In this document: one piece after another, positions 1 through 5,398 of the stretch
Layout of the letters: the number at the start of each line of letters is the position of its first letter
Position numbering within the stretch: position 1 is the first letter of the stretch
Source: Bacteroidales bacterium
GTDB lineage: Bacteria; Bacteroidota; Bacteroidia; Bacteroidales; JAAUTT01
Direction: 5' to 3'
DNA length: 5,787 nt
NCBI GenBank assembly: GCA_012031335.1
Contig: JAAUTT010000338.1
Span: 1 to 5,787, forward strand
Position numbers and translations under genes: made by a program
The notes under the pieces: model-generated
What the model was told of the DNA's origin: nothing
Seen by the model: only the letters and a program-made list of their open reading frames with translations
The model's database searches: none

Positions 1-337
1 TTTTTCGATTGGTATTAAGCAACTTTCATTATTTTTCAAAACATTTAAGGCATCTTCAATTATTCATTGCACAATGAAGAATCCTTTAATAAATAAATTT
101 TAAATCCGGTTGAAGCATTACATTTCCCTTGAATCCAAAAAAAGCTTTGTATGAAAACATAAATGAATAAGAATTTTCTCAGAATTATAATCATTTGATG
201 GATTTGTTGTAATTAGTTTTATTGACTTCACATATAATAGTATCTTACAACTAAGTTTAATATTATAAATACCAAATTACCACTTTATATCTCATTTTTC
301 AAAAAAATAATTTCATAAGTTTATCTTCGGATTATAA
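1..337. other. AT-rich stretch without a supportable gene
   Basis: No open frame here has coding character of useful length. The only local structure noticed is a small perfect inverted repeat at 63-78 (TTCATTG, two-base gap, CAATGAA), with no T-run to make it a terminator. The minus strand is open from about 63 to the left edge, about 21 codons without an ATG, which is too little to call. In-frame stops immediately before 338 show that the missing upstream part of the RhuM fragment is not present here in that frame. Confidence 0.5.
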
Positions 338-523
338 TTAACAGCCTTCTTAAAATTTAACGAAAAAGATATTTTAACCGATGCTGGCAAAATCACTGCC
401 GAAATTGCTAAAACCTTTGCAGAAAGCGAGTTAGAAAAATACCGGGTAATACGGGATAAGCTTTATGAATCCGATTTCGACAAGGAAATTAAAAAATTGG
501 CTGACAAAATTAGAAACAGGTAA
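338..523 (+). pseudogene. C-terminal remnant of a RhuM-family protein
   Basis: The frame opens after a TAA at 335-337 and runs to a TAA at 521-523, giving about 61 residues and no start codon. The peptide begins LTAFLKFNEKDILTDAGKI and ends in a charged helix (KLYESDFDKEIKKLADKIRNR region). This matches the C-terminal end of RhuM-family proteins, where a LDxFLxFNExxILTxAGKIS motif is followed by a KY/YE-rich helix. A full protein of this family is about 330 residues, so some 270 residues, including the DNA-binding-like N-terminus, are missing. The upstream 300 bases are AT-rich and show no sign of the lost part. It differs clearly from the C-terminus of the second RhuM copy at 3553-4537, so the two are not a recent duplication. 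The family assignment rests on recognition only, and the fragment is presumably non-functional. Confidence 0.72.
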
Positions 524-598
524 TCCATTTCTTATTCCCCGGAATCTTTGGTCTTTCCCATTCATTCCAATCCCTATTTAGAATTCATCCAAATTAAC

Positions 599-612
599 AT
601 GACATTTGTCAT
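599..612. promoter_or_regulatory. Perfect palindrome, candidate operator
   Basis: ATGACA-TT-TGTCAT is a perfect 6+6 inverted repeat with a two-base centre. It has no following T-run, so it is not a terminator. Its TTTG (605-608) serves as the -33 element of the promoter call at 605-636, so a dimeric regulator bound here would contact the RNA polymerase site directly. Which regulator binds cannot be told from this window. Confidence 0.45.
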
Positions 613-636
613 AATTTTAAAATTTTGATACATTCG
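605..636 (+). promoter_or_regulatory. Bacteroidota-type promoter P1 for the gene at 783
   Basis: TTTG at 605-608 is followed by a 20-base spacer and TACATTCG at 629-636. This is one mismatch from the Bacteroidota -7 consensus TAnnTTTG, with the usual -33/-7 spacing of about 19-21. Transcription would begin near 643, leaving a leader of about 140 bases before the ATG at 783. Confidence 0.4.
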
Positions 637-671
637 CACTAACCATTACCCTTTATGCTATAACATATTAA

Positions 672-703
672 GTTGTTGGTGTGGGGCTTGATTATTATGT
701 TTG
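672..703 (+). promoter_or_regulatory. Bacteroidota-type promoter P2 for the gene at 783
   Basis: A perfect TAnnTTTG box (TATGTTTG, 696-703) is preceded at a 20-base spacing by GTTG (672-675), close to the -33 TTTG. The start would be near 710, before both the TTG at 729 and the ATG at 783. The -7 match is better than in P1, the -33 match is worse. Confidence 0.45.
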
Positions 704-782
704 AGTTGGATTTTGAGTTTAGATTTGTTTGGCATCCAAAGGTAAAAGTTTAAGCAAGTTTTTATCCTTAACTTTTATACTT

Positions 783-1525
783 ATGATTACACGTATTTAC
801 AAAGCTTCCGACATTGCCATGCTTCTTGCAGGCAAAATTATCGCAAAAAACTTCCAGGATTACAACACTGACCTCTCCAAGGTGCGAACTACATGGACCA
901 CCGATTATGCTTCTTCCCTGGTTACAAAAGTAGATACAGTTACCAGTGATTTGCTTGGGAAAACGCTGAAAACAAATTTGTTTGAATCTACTGCTAAGCT
1001 AGAGGCCATGGTAGTTCCGGCACACAAGGACATCTCTTCATTAAAAGTTCAGATTGATGCCGACTTCAAAAAGGATGCTGTCACTTATAAGATTTTAATG
1101 GATGAGCTTGGTTTCACAGCTTATTATAAAGGGGTTACTAAGGATTCGCAAAAAGATGTTATCGGTTTTCTAAGCTTGTATTCACGTAACATAAGCAAGC
1201 ACAAAAGCGCAATTGTTGCCAAAGGAACACCGGCTGAACTGATTGACAGGATTTCGGGCTACAGTGAAGTAGTAAGCGCTGCCAATACGGTTCAGGAACA
1301 GCTAAAACCCTCAGCAAGGATTTAACTGCCAGCAATATTGAACAGTTAAATGCCCTGTATGAAGAACTCAGCACCATATGTAAAATTGCCAGCGATTATT
1401 ACAAACAGAACCCTGCCATGAAAGAGCTATTTACTTTTAGTAAAGTTGTAGCGAACCTGGGGGTTGCCAAAACGGTTGCCGAAAAGGCTAAAAGCAAAAA
1501 ACTCAAAGCTGGTGAAGCTGCTTAA
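783..1525 (+). pseudogene. Conserved Bacteroidota hypothetical protein, frameshifted
   Basis: The first frame reads from the ATG at 783 (MITRIYKASDIAML...) to a TAA at 1323-1325. From about 1308 the coding continues in another frame (TLSKDLTASNIEQLNALYEE...) to a TAA at 1523-1525. Adding one A to the AAAA run at 1304-1307 joins the frames as QEQLKTLSKDLT, giving about 247 residues. The protein is predicted to be mostly helical, soluble and rich in Lys and Thr, with no signal peptide or catalytic motif that I can see. I recall similar orphan proteins in Bacteroidota, with an (M)IxRIYxASD start, but know no function. The frame also opens earlier with a TTG at 729, adding 18 residues; I prefer 783 because the extra part does not fit the family start I recall. 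Two promoters lie upstream and an intrinsic terminator 22 bases downstream, so it looks like a single-gene unit. The break may be real or a homopolymer sequencing error. Confidence 0.65.
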
Positions 1526-1547
1526 ATAGACATAAAAATTAACAGGG

Positions 1548-1571
1548 CCGGACAGAAATGTCCGGTTTTTT
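1548..1571 (+). terminator. Intrinsic terminator of the 783-1525 gene
   Basis: A perfect 7-bp GC-rich stem, CCGGACA (1548-1554) with TGTCCGG (1559-1565), closes a GAAA tetraloop (1555-1558) and is followed directly by six T (1566-1571). It lies 22 bases after the TAA at 1523-1525, the stop of the repaired frame, which supports that the gene really ends there. It works in the + direction only: there is no comparable T-run on the other side. Confidence 0.9.
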
Positions 1572-1833
1572 GTGGCTTCATCAGCAGGAAGCTTTCCCGC
1601 ATACAATCGAAATACCGGCGAGCAAAGCGGAAGGTAATCCGATCGATTCCGTAATCAATCCGATCGCTTTCGAAACTCGTTTGATTGATCGGGAAGAAGG
1701 TACGAATAACAGGGAAATTCTCCTGAGTGATGCCGAAAGAAATTATTATGCTTACGACATGAATCCGATTGCCTGGGCAGCTAAGGTGTGCGGAGGGGTT
1801 AATTTATTATATTCTGTATCAGGAAATGAGTGA
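1558..1833 (+). CDS. Doubtful 91-residue hypothetical ORF
   Basis: An open frame of 91 codons ends at a TGA eight bases from the end of the convergent helicase gene. I do not recognise the product. It is acidic and contains the tripeptide NPI three times; the first two are encoded by an identical 10-base direct repeat, AATCCGATCG, at 1636-1645 and 1657-1666. Base composition is near 47% GC in the middle, richer than the neighbouring genes. Against it being a normal gene, the ATG lies inside the terminator hairpin (1558-1560), there is no visible promoter after the terminator, and no ribosome binding site. It may be a chance ORF, a fragment of a larger gene, or recently acquired DNA. Codon use is not obviously non-coding, so it is kept at low confidence. 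Confidence 0.3.
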   Translation: MSGFLWLHQQEAFPHTIEIPASKAEGNPIDSVINPIAFETRLIDREEGTNNREILLSDAERNYYAYDMNPIAWAAKVCGGVNLLYSVSGNE

Positions 1834-1840
1834 TATTTAT

Positions 1841-2956
1841 TTATCTTTTTACCTCTTTTAGCGAAAAGCCCAATTTACCAGCAATATTTTTGAGGTTAAT
1901 TAATTCGGTTCGGTTTACAAAACTTAGCGATAAACCACTATTTCCGGCTCTGGCAGTACGACCGCTTCGGTGAGTATAATATTCAATTTGCTCGGGTTGT
2001 TGAAAGTGAATTACGTACGAAAGGTTCTCAACATCAATGCCCCTTGCAGCAATATCAGTAGCAATAAGTATTTTAAGTTTTTTATTTTTGAAAGCGCGCA
2101 TCACTTTATCACGCTCCTTTTGTTTTAAATCGCCATGAATGGCATCGCCAGCAATTTTTTTCTCGGAAAATTGTTGTGCCAAACTTTGAGCTCCTGCTTT
2201 TGTTCTGCAAAAAATAATACCTCGATTATCTCCCTGTGTTTTTAGAAAATGCAGTAAAATATTTAGTTTTTCTTCAGGCTCACAAAGCACGTATTGATGT
2301 TCAATATTCTTATTAATAACATTCAGTTTGTCGGATTCAATTCGGTAGGCATTTGGCGACATGTAAGTTTTTATTATCGCTTTAATTTCGGGTGGCATTG
2401 TGGCTGAAAATAACCAAATCGAACGTTTATTGGTTTGTTTTAAAATGGTATCGAGTTCCTGCTTGAAGCCCATACTTAGCATTTCGTCGGCTTCGTCGAG
2501 CACCATAGTTCTGATGTAACTAATATCGATCGCTTTTTTCTCCAACAAATCGATCAATCGGCCAGGAGTGGCAACAACAATATGGGTAGGACGTTTTAAT
2601 GCACTAATTTGGTCGCCAATATAGGCACCCCCGTAAACCGATTCAATAAATATTTTTTGAGGAGCATATTTTGTAAACTTGAACAATTGTTTGGCAATTT
2701 GTTGTCCCAATTCGCGTGTTGGCGACAGTATTAAGGCCTGAATAACATTTAGTTCTGGGTTTATTGCTTGTAATAACGGAAGTCCAAAAGCTGCAGTTTT
2801 ACCAGTTCCGGTTTGTGACTGTCCTATAAAGTCTGTTCCAGTTTCTATTAAAAATGGTATTGATTTTTCCTGTATTTCGGTTGGTGTAATAATGTTGTTT
2901 TCCTGGAGTGCTTTTAAAAAAGAATCGGAAACACCTAAGTCGGAGAATGTTTTCAA
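1841..2956 (-). CDS. DEAD-box ATP-dependent RNA helicase (compact, core only)
   Basis: This 371-residue cytoplasmic enzyme would unwind RNA duplexes and remodel RNA-protein complexes using ATP, typically in ribosome assembly, RNA decay or cold growth. Every DEAD-box motif is present in order: Q motif (TPTEIQ, 24-29, with upstream Phe4), motif I SQTGTGKT (47-54), Ia PTREL (79-83), GG (109-110), Ib TPGR (130-133), II DEAD (154-157), III SAT (184-186), IV IIFCRT (247-252), V ATDIAARGID (299-308) and VI HRSGRTARAG (329-338). Both RecA-like domains are therefore complete. The protein stops about 33 residues after motif VI and lacks the basic or RNA-binding C-terminal extension that many bacterial relatives of 430-600 residues carry. 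The start is a TTG; no in-frame ATG precedes it, and a TATCTTTG -7 box at 2982-2989 puts the transcript start close by. The exact subfamily (RhlE, DbpA, DeaD) is not certain. It is transcribed against the 783-1525 unit and looks intact. Confidence 0.95.
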   Translation of the reverse strand: MKTFSDLGVSDSFLKALQENNIITPTEIQEKSIPFLIETGTDFIGQSQTGTGKTAAFGLPLLQAINPELNVIQALILSPTRELGQQIAKQLFKFTKYAPQKIFIESVYGGAYIGDQISALKRPTHIVVATPGRLIDLLEKKAIDISYIRTMVLDEADEMLSMGFKQELDTILKQTNKRSIWLFSATMPPEIKAIIKTYMSPNAYRIESDKLNVINKNIEHQYVLCEPEEKLNILLHFLKTQGDNRGIIFCRTKAGAQSLAQQFSEKKIAGDAIHGDLKQKERDKVMRAFKNKKLKILIATDIAARGIDVENLSYVIHFQQPEQIEYYTHRSGRTARAGNSGLSLSFVNRTELINLKNIAGKLGFSLKEVKR

Positions 2957-2981
2957 ATAATTATTGTATTGTTTACAGCAG

Positions 2982-2989
2982 CAAAGATA
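2982..2989 (-). promoter_or_regulatory. -7 box of the helicase promoter
   Basis: On the minus strand this reads TATCTTTG, a perfect TAnnTTTG. It lies 25 bases before the TTG start at 2956, giving a short leader of about 20 bases. No good -33 TTTG is found at the usual distance, so the call rests on the -7 box and its position. Confidence 0.5.
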
Positions 2990-3071
2990 ACTGAAACAAA
3001 GCTTATTTTATAGGATAAATTTTCTATCAGTATTATATAAAATATCATCATTGTCCGGTAAATAAATTATG

Positions 3072-3217
3072 CAACCTCTACGAGGTTGTAGCTTCGATCC
3101 TATTTATCTATTCTACAATTATGTATCCTCTACGAGGATATTTCTTCAACTTCGTAGAAGTTGCATAATTGTAGAAAATAAAAAGTAAGGTGACTTGTGC
3201 CAACCTTGTAGAGGTTG
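3072..3217. repeat. Array of four REP-like short palindromes
   Basis: Four hairpins share one design of 7-bp arms around a 3-base centre: CAACCTC-TAC-GAGGTTG (3072-3088), TATCCTC-TAC-GAGGATA (3124-3140), CAACTTC-GTA-GAAGTTG (3147-3163) and CAACCTT-GTA-GAGGTTG (3201-3217, one G-T pair). In the last one the stem continues outward, with a bulge, to about 3192-3226. Arm substitutions are compensated in units two and three, so the palindrome rather than the exact sequence has been kept. Similar CAACCTC/GAGGTTG palindromes are, from memory, scattered in Bacteroidota genomes much like REP sequences. Confidence 0.7.
3111..3176. repeat. Nested inverted repeat enclosing two hairpins
   Basis: TTCTACAATTATG (3111-3123) and CATAATTGTAGAA (3164-3176) are perfect 13-bp inverted copies. 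Exactly between them lie two of the short palindromes (3124-3140 and 3147-3163), separated by TTTCTT. As single-stranded DNA or RNA this would fold into a three-way junction: one basal stem and two hairpins. Confidence 0.75.
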
Positions 3218-3372
3218 CACAGTTGACAAGGCTTTCACGCGATTTCACATTTTTTAACCGGACAACACTGATAAAAATATTATACTTTACACCTTTCGTT
3301 TTATTCATTAAGCAATTGATATTTAATCAACTGTAACTTATTAACAGCCTCCATTTGTTTTCATTTATTTTA

Positions 3373-3380
3373 TACATTTG
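3373..3380 (+). promoter_or_regulatory. -7 box for the XRE-like/RhuM unit
   Basis: TACATTTG is a perfect TAnnTTTG, placed 24 bases before the ATG at 3405, so transcription would start near 3387. The nearest TTTG upstream (3354-3357) leaves only 15 bases of spacer, shorter than usual, so the -33 element is uncertain. Confidence 0.45.
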
Positions 3381-3404
3381 ACATAAGAGTTTAACCACGT
3401 CAAT

Positions 3405-3556
3405 ATGAAGAGAGCTGAATTTGCGCATTTATTAAAGCCAAAAGGGAATCAAAAGATATTTTGCAAAGGATTGTAGCGCAAAAGCTTAATATCGACACAA
3501 GCACGCTCTCTAAAGAAATTAATAATTGTTATGATATAACGAATATGATAAAATGA
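3405..3556 (+). pseudogene. Remnant of a small XRE-like helix-turn-helix regulator
   Basis: The ATG at 3405 reads MKRAEFAHLLK and meets a TAG at 3474-3476. From about 3431 another frame reads AKRESKDILQRIVAQKLNID and TSTLSKEINN to a TGA at 3554-3556. One extra base in the short A/T run at 3431-3436 would join them into a protein of 50 residues. The segment ILQRIVAQKLNIDTSTLSKEI resembles the helix-turn-helix of Bacteroidota XRE regulators, where a (L)RQVAxxLxIDTxxLSKIE pattern is usual. The rest of the usual domain after the recognition helix is missing, so it was probably truncated as well as frameshifted. Its stop overlaps the ATG of the RhuM gene in an ATGA junction, suggesting the two were once translationally coupled. 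The family call is an inference from a short motif. Confidence 0.45.
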
Positions 3557-4537
3557 ACACAGGCGAAATCCTCATATACCAAAACTCCGAAGGCAACATA
3601 AAAATTGATGTACGCCTCGAACAAGAAACCGTTTGGCTTACTATTGACCAAATGGCTACACTTTTTGGCAAATCCAAATCAACCGTTAATGAACATATCT
3701 TAAATATATTGAAGAAAAGAACTTGATAAAGAACAGGTTATGAGAAAATCGGAATTTCGATTTTCTACCAAACCCACCAATATCTATAACCTCGATGTTA
3801 TAATTTCAGTTGGTTACCGGGTAAAATCGCAACAAGGTACACAATTCCGTATTTGGGCAACCCAACGGCTGAAGGAATACATTGTAAAAGGTTTTGCATT
3901 GAATGATGACCGGTTCAAGTCGGGCAATTCCATGAATTATTTTACCGAACTTCAGGAACGCATTAGGGAAATACGGATTTCCGAACGCTTCTTTTACCAG
4001 AAAATAAAGGACATATACAAAACGAGCATCGATTACGATGCAAATGACGAAAAAACCATCCTGTTCTTTAAAGTGGTTCAAAACAAATTGCTTTGGGCAA
4101 TCAGTCAGCAAACAGCAGCCGAATTGATTTACCGCCGTGTTGATGCTTCTTTGCCCTTGCTTGGAATGCAATCATACGATAAAAAGACAGCAGCAAGCAT
4201 TAAAAAAACCGATGTAAGCATTGCCAAAAATTACCTGAACGAAGGCGAAATAAAGCTTTTAGGCCTATTGGTTGAACAATACCTTGCTTTTGCCGAAACT
4301 ATGGCGCAACAGCGCACTCCAATGTACATGAAAGATTGGGTTGAACGTCTTGATTCCATTCTTCAACTAAATGGCAGGGAATTACTCGCACATGCCGGAA
4401 TGATAAGCCATCAAATGGCTATTGAGAAGTCGGAGGCTGAATATGAAAAATATAAAGAAGACCAAAAAAAATCATCGAAAGAAGCGAGTTTAAAGGAGAT
4501 TGAGGAGGATATTAAAAGACTGAAGAAGAAAAACTAA
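3553..4537 (+). pseudogene. RhuM-family protein, frameshifted after the N-terminal HTH
   Basis: Two frames together make a near-complete RhuM-family protein of about 328 residues. The first part (3553-3726, 57 codons) carries the family's N-terminus, with IYQ...IKIDVRLEQETVWLT and a helix-turn-helix-like QMATLFGKSKSTVNEHI (about 33-49). The second part, open from 3713 with its first ATG at 3740, holds the hallmark NLDVIISVGYRVKS (17-30) and GTQFRIWATQRLKEYIVKGF (33-52), then TAAELI, YMKDWVERLDSIL and a lysine/glutamate-rich coiled C-terminus. The net frame change equals two lost bases; reading one extra T and one extra A near 3708-3718 restores NIFEEKELDKEQV. Just after, MRKSEFRFSTKPT also looks shortened by one residue against the family. 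RhuM is named from a Salmonella SPI-3 gene; its biochemical role is unknown, and homologues often lie near restriction-modification or other accessory genes. The 265-codon second part could still be translated alone, without the HTH. Confidence 0.82.
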
Positions 4538-4577
4538 ACATTTTACCACATTCAGCACATGAACTATAAACATTTTA
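4535..4577. repeat. Direct repeat TAAACATTTTA, 32 bp apart
   Basis: TAAACATTTTA occurs at 4535-4545, starting on the stop codon of the RhuM remnant, and again at 4567-4577. It is AT-rich and short, so it could be chance, but both copies lie in the spacer between the two genes. Confidence 0.3.
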
Positions 4578-4617
4578 ACTTAATATAGTATGTTAACTTA
4601 AAATTTGTGCCTTAACT
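4575..4617 (+). promoter_or_regulatory. Three TTAACT direct repeats and a promoter-like box before the 4636 gene
   Basis: TTAACTTAA is at 4575-4583 and 4593-4601, and TTAACT again at 4612-4617, so the units are 18 and 19 bases apart. Between the second and third is TAAAATTTGTGC (4599-4610), which resembles a TAnnTTTG box with one extra base. The identical 12 bases occur at 5352-5363 before the next gene. This is a plausible promoter with repeated regulator sites, but no good -33 box is seen. Confidence 0.3.
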
Positions 4618-4635
4618 CATTTTATTTAAAAAGCG

Positions 4636-5130
4636 ATGTTTGATAACGAAAACGAAATAAACTTCATAAGTCTTCCTATCTATAAGAAAGGTGAAGAAAT
4701 ATTTGATGTAATACGAGAAATATGTGAATTAATTCCGGAAGAAAACGAACATCTTCAGCATGTGAAAGCAGAGATGTATGCAGATGCATCCATGTTGACT
4801 GTTAAAATAGCAGGTGCCGAATCAGCCGGATTATACGATTTGAAGATGGAAGCTGCAGCTATTATTCGTAAAGCAGCCATGGATTTGATGGTCAAAAATC
4901 ATTCATTAAAAATGTTTGGCTTTGAATATGTTGAATATTATCAAATTGTACGGGACTTAATTGAAGAATATCGTTTGCTGTTTATTGAATGGGTTGCCGG
5001 ATTTGACAAGTGGGATTATGTAATTGACCGTTGGGGGCTTTTTAACCCTCCCGGTGTTGGCCCTTTCGATAAAGACCCTGATGAGGATATTCCTTTTAGG
5101 GGGTTTGATGGTTTTGATGACGATGTTTAA
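4636..5130 (+). CDS. Conserved Bacteroidota hypothetical protein, helical, acidic tail
   Basis: This intact protein has 164 residues. The start is the ATG at 4636, the first in the frame. Residues 14-120 look mostly alpha-helical: a first helix LPIYKKGEEIFDVIREICEL (13-32), a second KAEMYADASMLTVKIAGAES (44-63), a third LYDLKMEAAAIIRKAAMDLM (66-85) and a fourth YYQIVRDLIEEYRLLFIEWV (101-120). This suggests a four-helix bundle, distantly like the 23S rRNA intervening-sequence/four-helix families. The distinctive KIAGAE..GLY, LKMFGF and WGLFNPPG motifs recall a conserved orphan family of Bacteroidota with no known function. The C-terminus (about 144-164) is acidic and ends in DDDV. There is no signal peptide or membrane segment, so it is probably cytosolic. 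It follows the RhuM remnant by 98 bases and seems to have its own promoter region. No enzymatic motif is visible. Confidence 0.82.
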   Translation: MFDNENEINFISLPIYKKGEEIFDVIREICELIPEENEHLQHVKAEMYADASMLTVKIAGAESAGLYDLKMEAAAIIRKAAMDLMVKNHSLKMFGFEYVEYYQIVRDLIEEYRLLFIEWVAGFDKWDYVIDRWGLFNPPGVGPFDKDPDEDIPFRGFDGFDDDV

Positions 5131-5210
5131 AATACATAAAAATTGAAACTGAACAAAAGGCAATGGATTGTAATAATTTAAATTAGGTTTTTAATGAATA
5201 ATCTTGTCCA

Positions 5211-5245
5211 CAGTCTTCAGACCACAGACGACAGCCAGCAGACCA
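5211..5245. repeat. Heptanucleotide tandem repeat (CAGNNNN)5, mostly CAGACCA-like
   Basis: Five consecutive 7-base units each begin with CAG: CAGTCTT, CAGACCA, CAGACGA, CAGCCAG and CAGACCA at 5211, 5218, 5225, 5232 and 5239. The block is markedly richer in G and C than its AT-rich surroundings and lies between two genes. Degenerate CAGACCA/CAGTCCA heptamer tracts are, from memory, found in intergenic DNA of some Bacteroidota. Confidence 0.6.
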
Positions 5246-5280
5246 AGGAGACGAAATTCTAATAAAAAGGAAATTGATTA

Positions 5281-5350
5281 CGAAGGTGAGTTTTGAACAA
5301 TCAAGACCAACATAATCTATTTTTAAAATGATTTAGTATTTTCACCTTCG
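5281..5350. promoter_or_regulatory. Inverted repeat CGAAGGTGA...TCACCTTCG before the 5399 gene
   Basis: CGAAGGTGA (5281-5289) and TCACCTTCG (5342-5350) are perfect 9-bp inverted copies 52 bases apart. A third copy, CGAAGGTG, occurs at 5410-5417 within the first codons of the next gene, and could pair with the middle copy instead. A promoter-like TAAAATTTGTGC follows at 5352-5363, so these copies may instead be DNA sites for a regulator. Confidence 0.35.
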
Positions 5351-5398
5351 ATAAAATTTGTGCAATTTTTGTCTTTCAAAAACTTAGAAAATCAGCAT

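Larger units (their letters stand above)
3030..3285. mobile_element. MITE-like element with long imperfect terminal inverted repeats
   Basis: The two ends are imperfect inverted copies. TTGTCCGGTAAA at 3051-3062 faces TTTTTAACCGGACAA at 3251-3265, sharing a 9-base perfect core (TTGTCCGGT). The similarity extends outward through TATCA (3043-3047 and, inverted, 3269-3273) to GTAT-AT-rich ends near 3030 and 3285. No transposase is encoded: the element is about 256 bp and carries only short palindromes. This is the form of a non-autonomous element moved by an enzyme from elsewhere. No clear target-site duplication was found, and the outer limits are approximate. It lies between the helicase promoter and the XRE/RhuM unit. 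Confidence 0.5.

Noticed and set aside
1..63. Open minus-strand frame of about 21 codons running off the left edge
   Set aside because: It has no ATG, only an internal TTG, and no recognisable residues. It could be the start of a gene to the left but cannot be supported here.
63..78. Small palindrome TTCATTG-CA-CAATGAA as a terminator
   Set aside because: The stem is AT-rich, the loop has only two bases and no T-run follows.
1159..1377. Minus-strand ORF of 72 codons opposite the 783-1525 gene
   Set aside because: The plus strand here is the repaired coding frame with a matching terminator; the minus ORF is its shadow.
3072..3217. The repeated hairpins as a CRISPR array
   Set aside because: The units are short palindromes that vary in sequence and spacing, with no constant repeat or unique equal-length spacers and no cas genes nearby.
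3108..3308. Minus-strand ORF of 66 codons over the hairpin array
   Set aside because: It runs through the palindromes and the right terminal repeat of the MITE-like element, which explain the sequence. The product has no recognisable domain. A resemblance of its MNKTK start to transposase N-termini is too short to use.
3806..4171. Minus-strand ORF of 121 codons opposite RhuM
   Set aside because: The plus strand carries the unmistakable RhuM hallmark motifs over the same bases.
4957..5163. Minus-strand ORF of 68 codons opposite the 164-residue gene
   Set aside because: It overlaps the conserved C-terminal half of the plus-strand gene and has no motif of its own.
5194..5262. Possible 22-codon ORF reading through the heptamer tract
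   Set aside because: Its composition is fully explained by the CAG-headed tandem repeat, and it has no other sign of being a gene.
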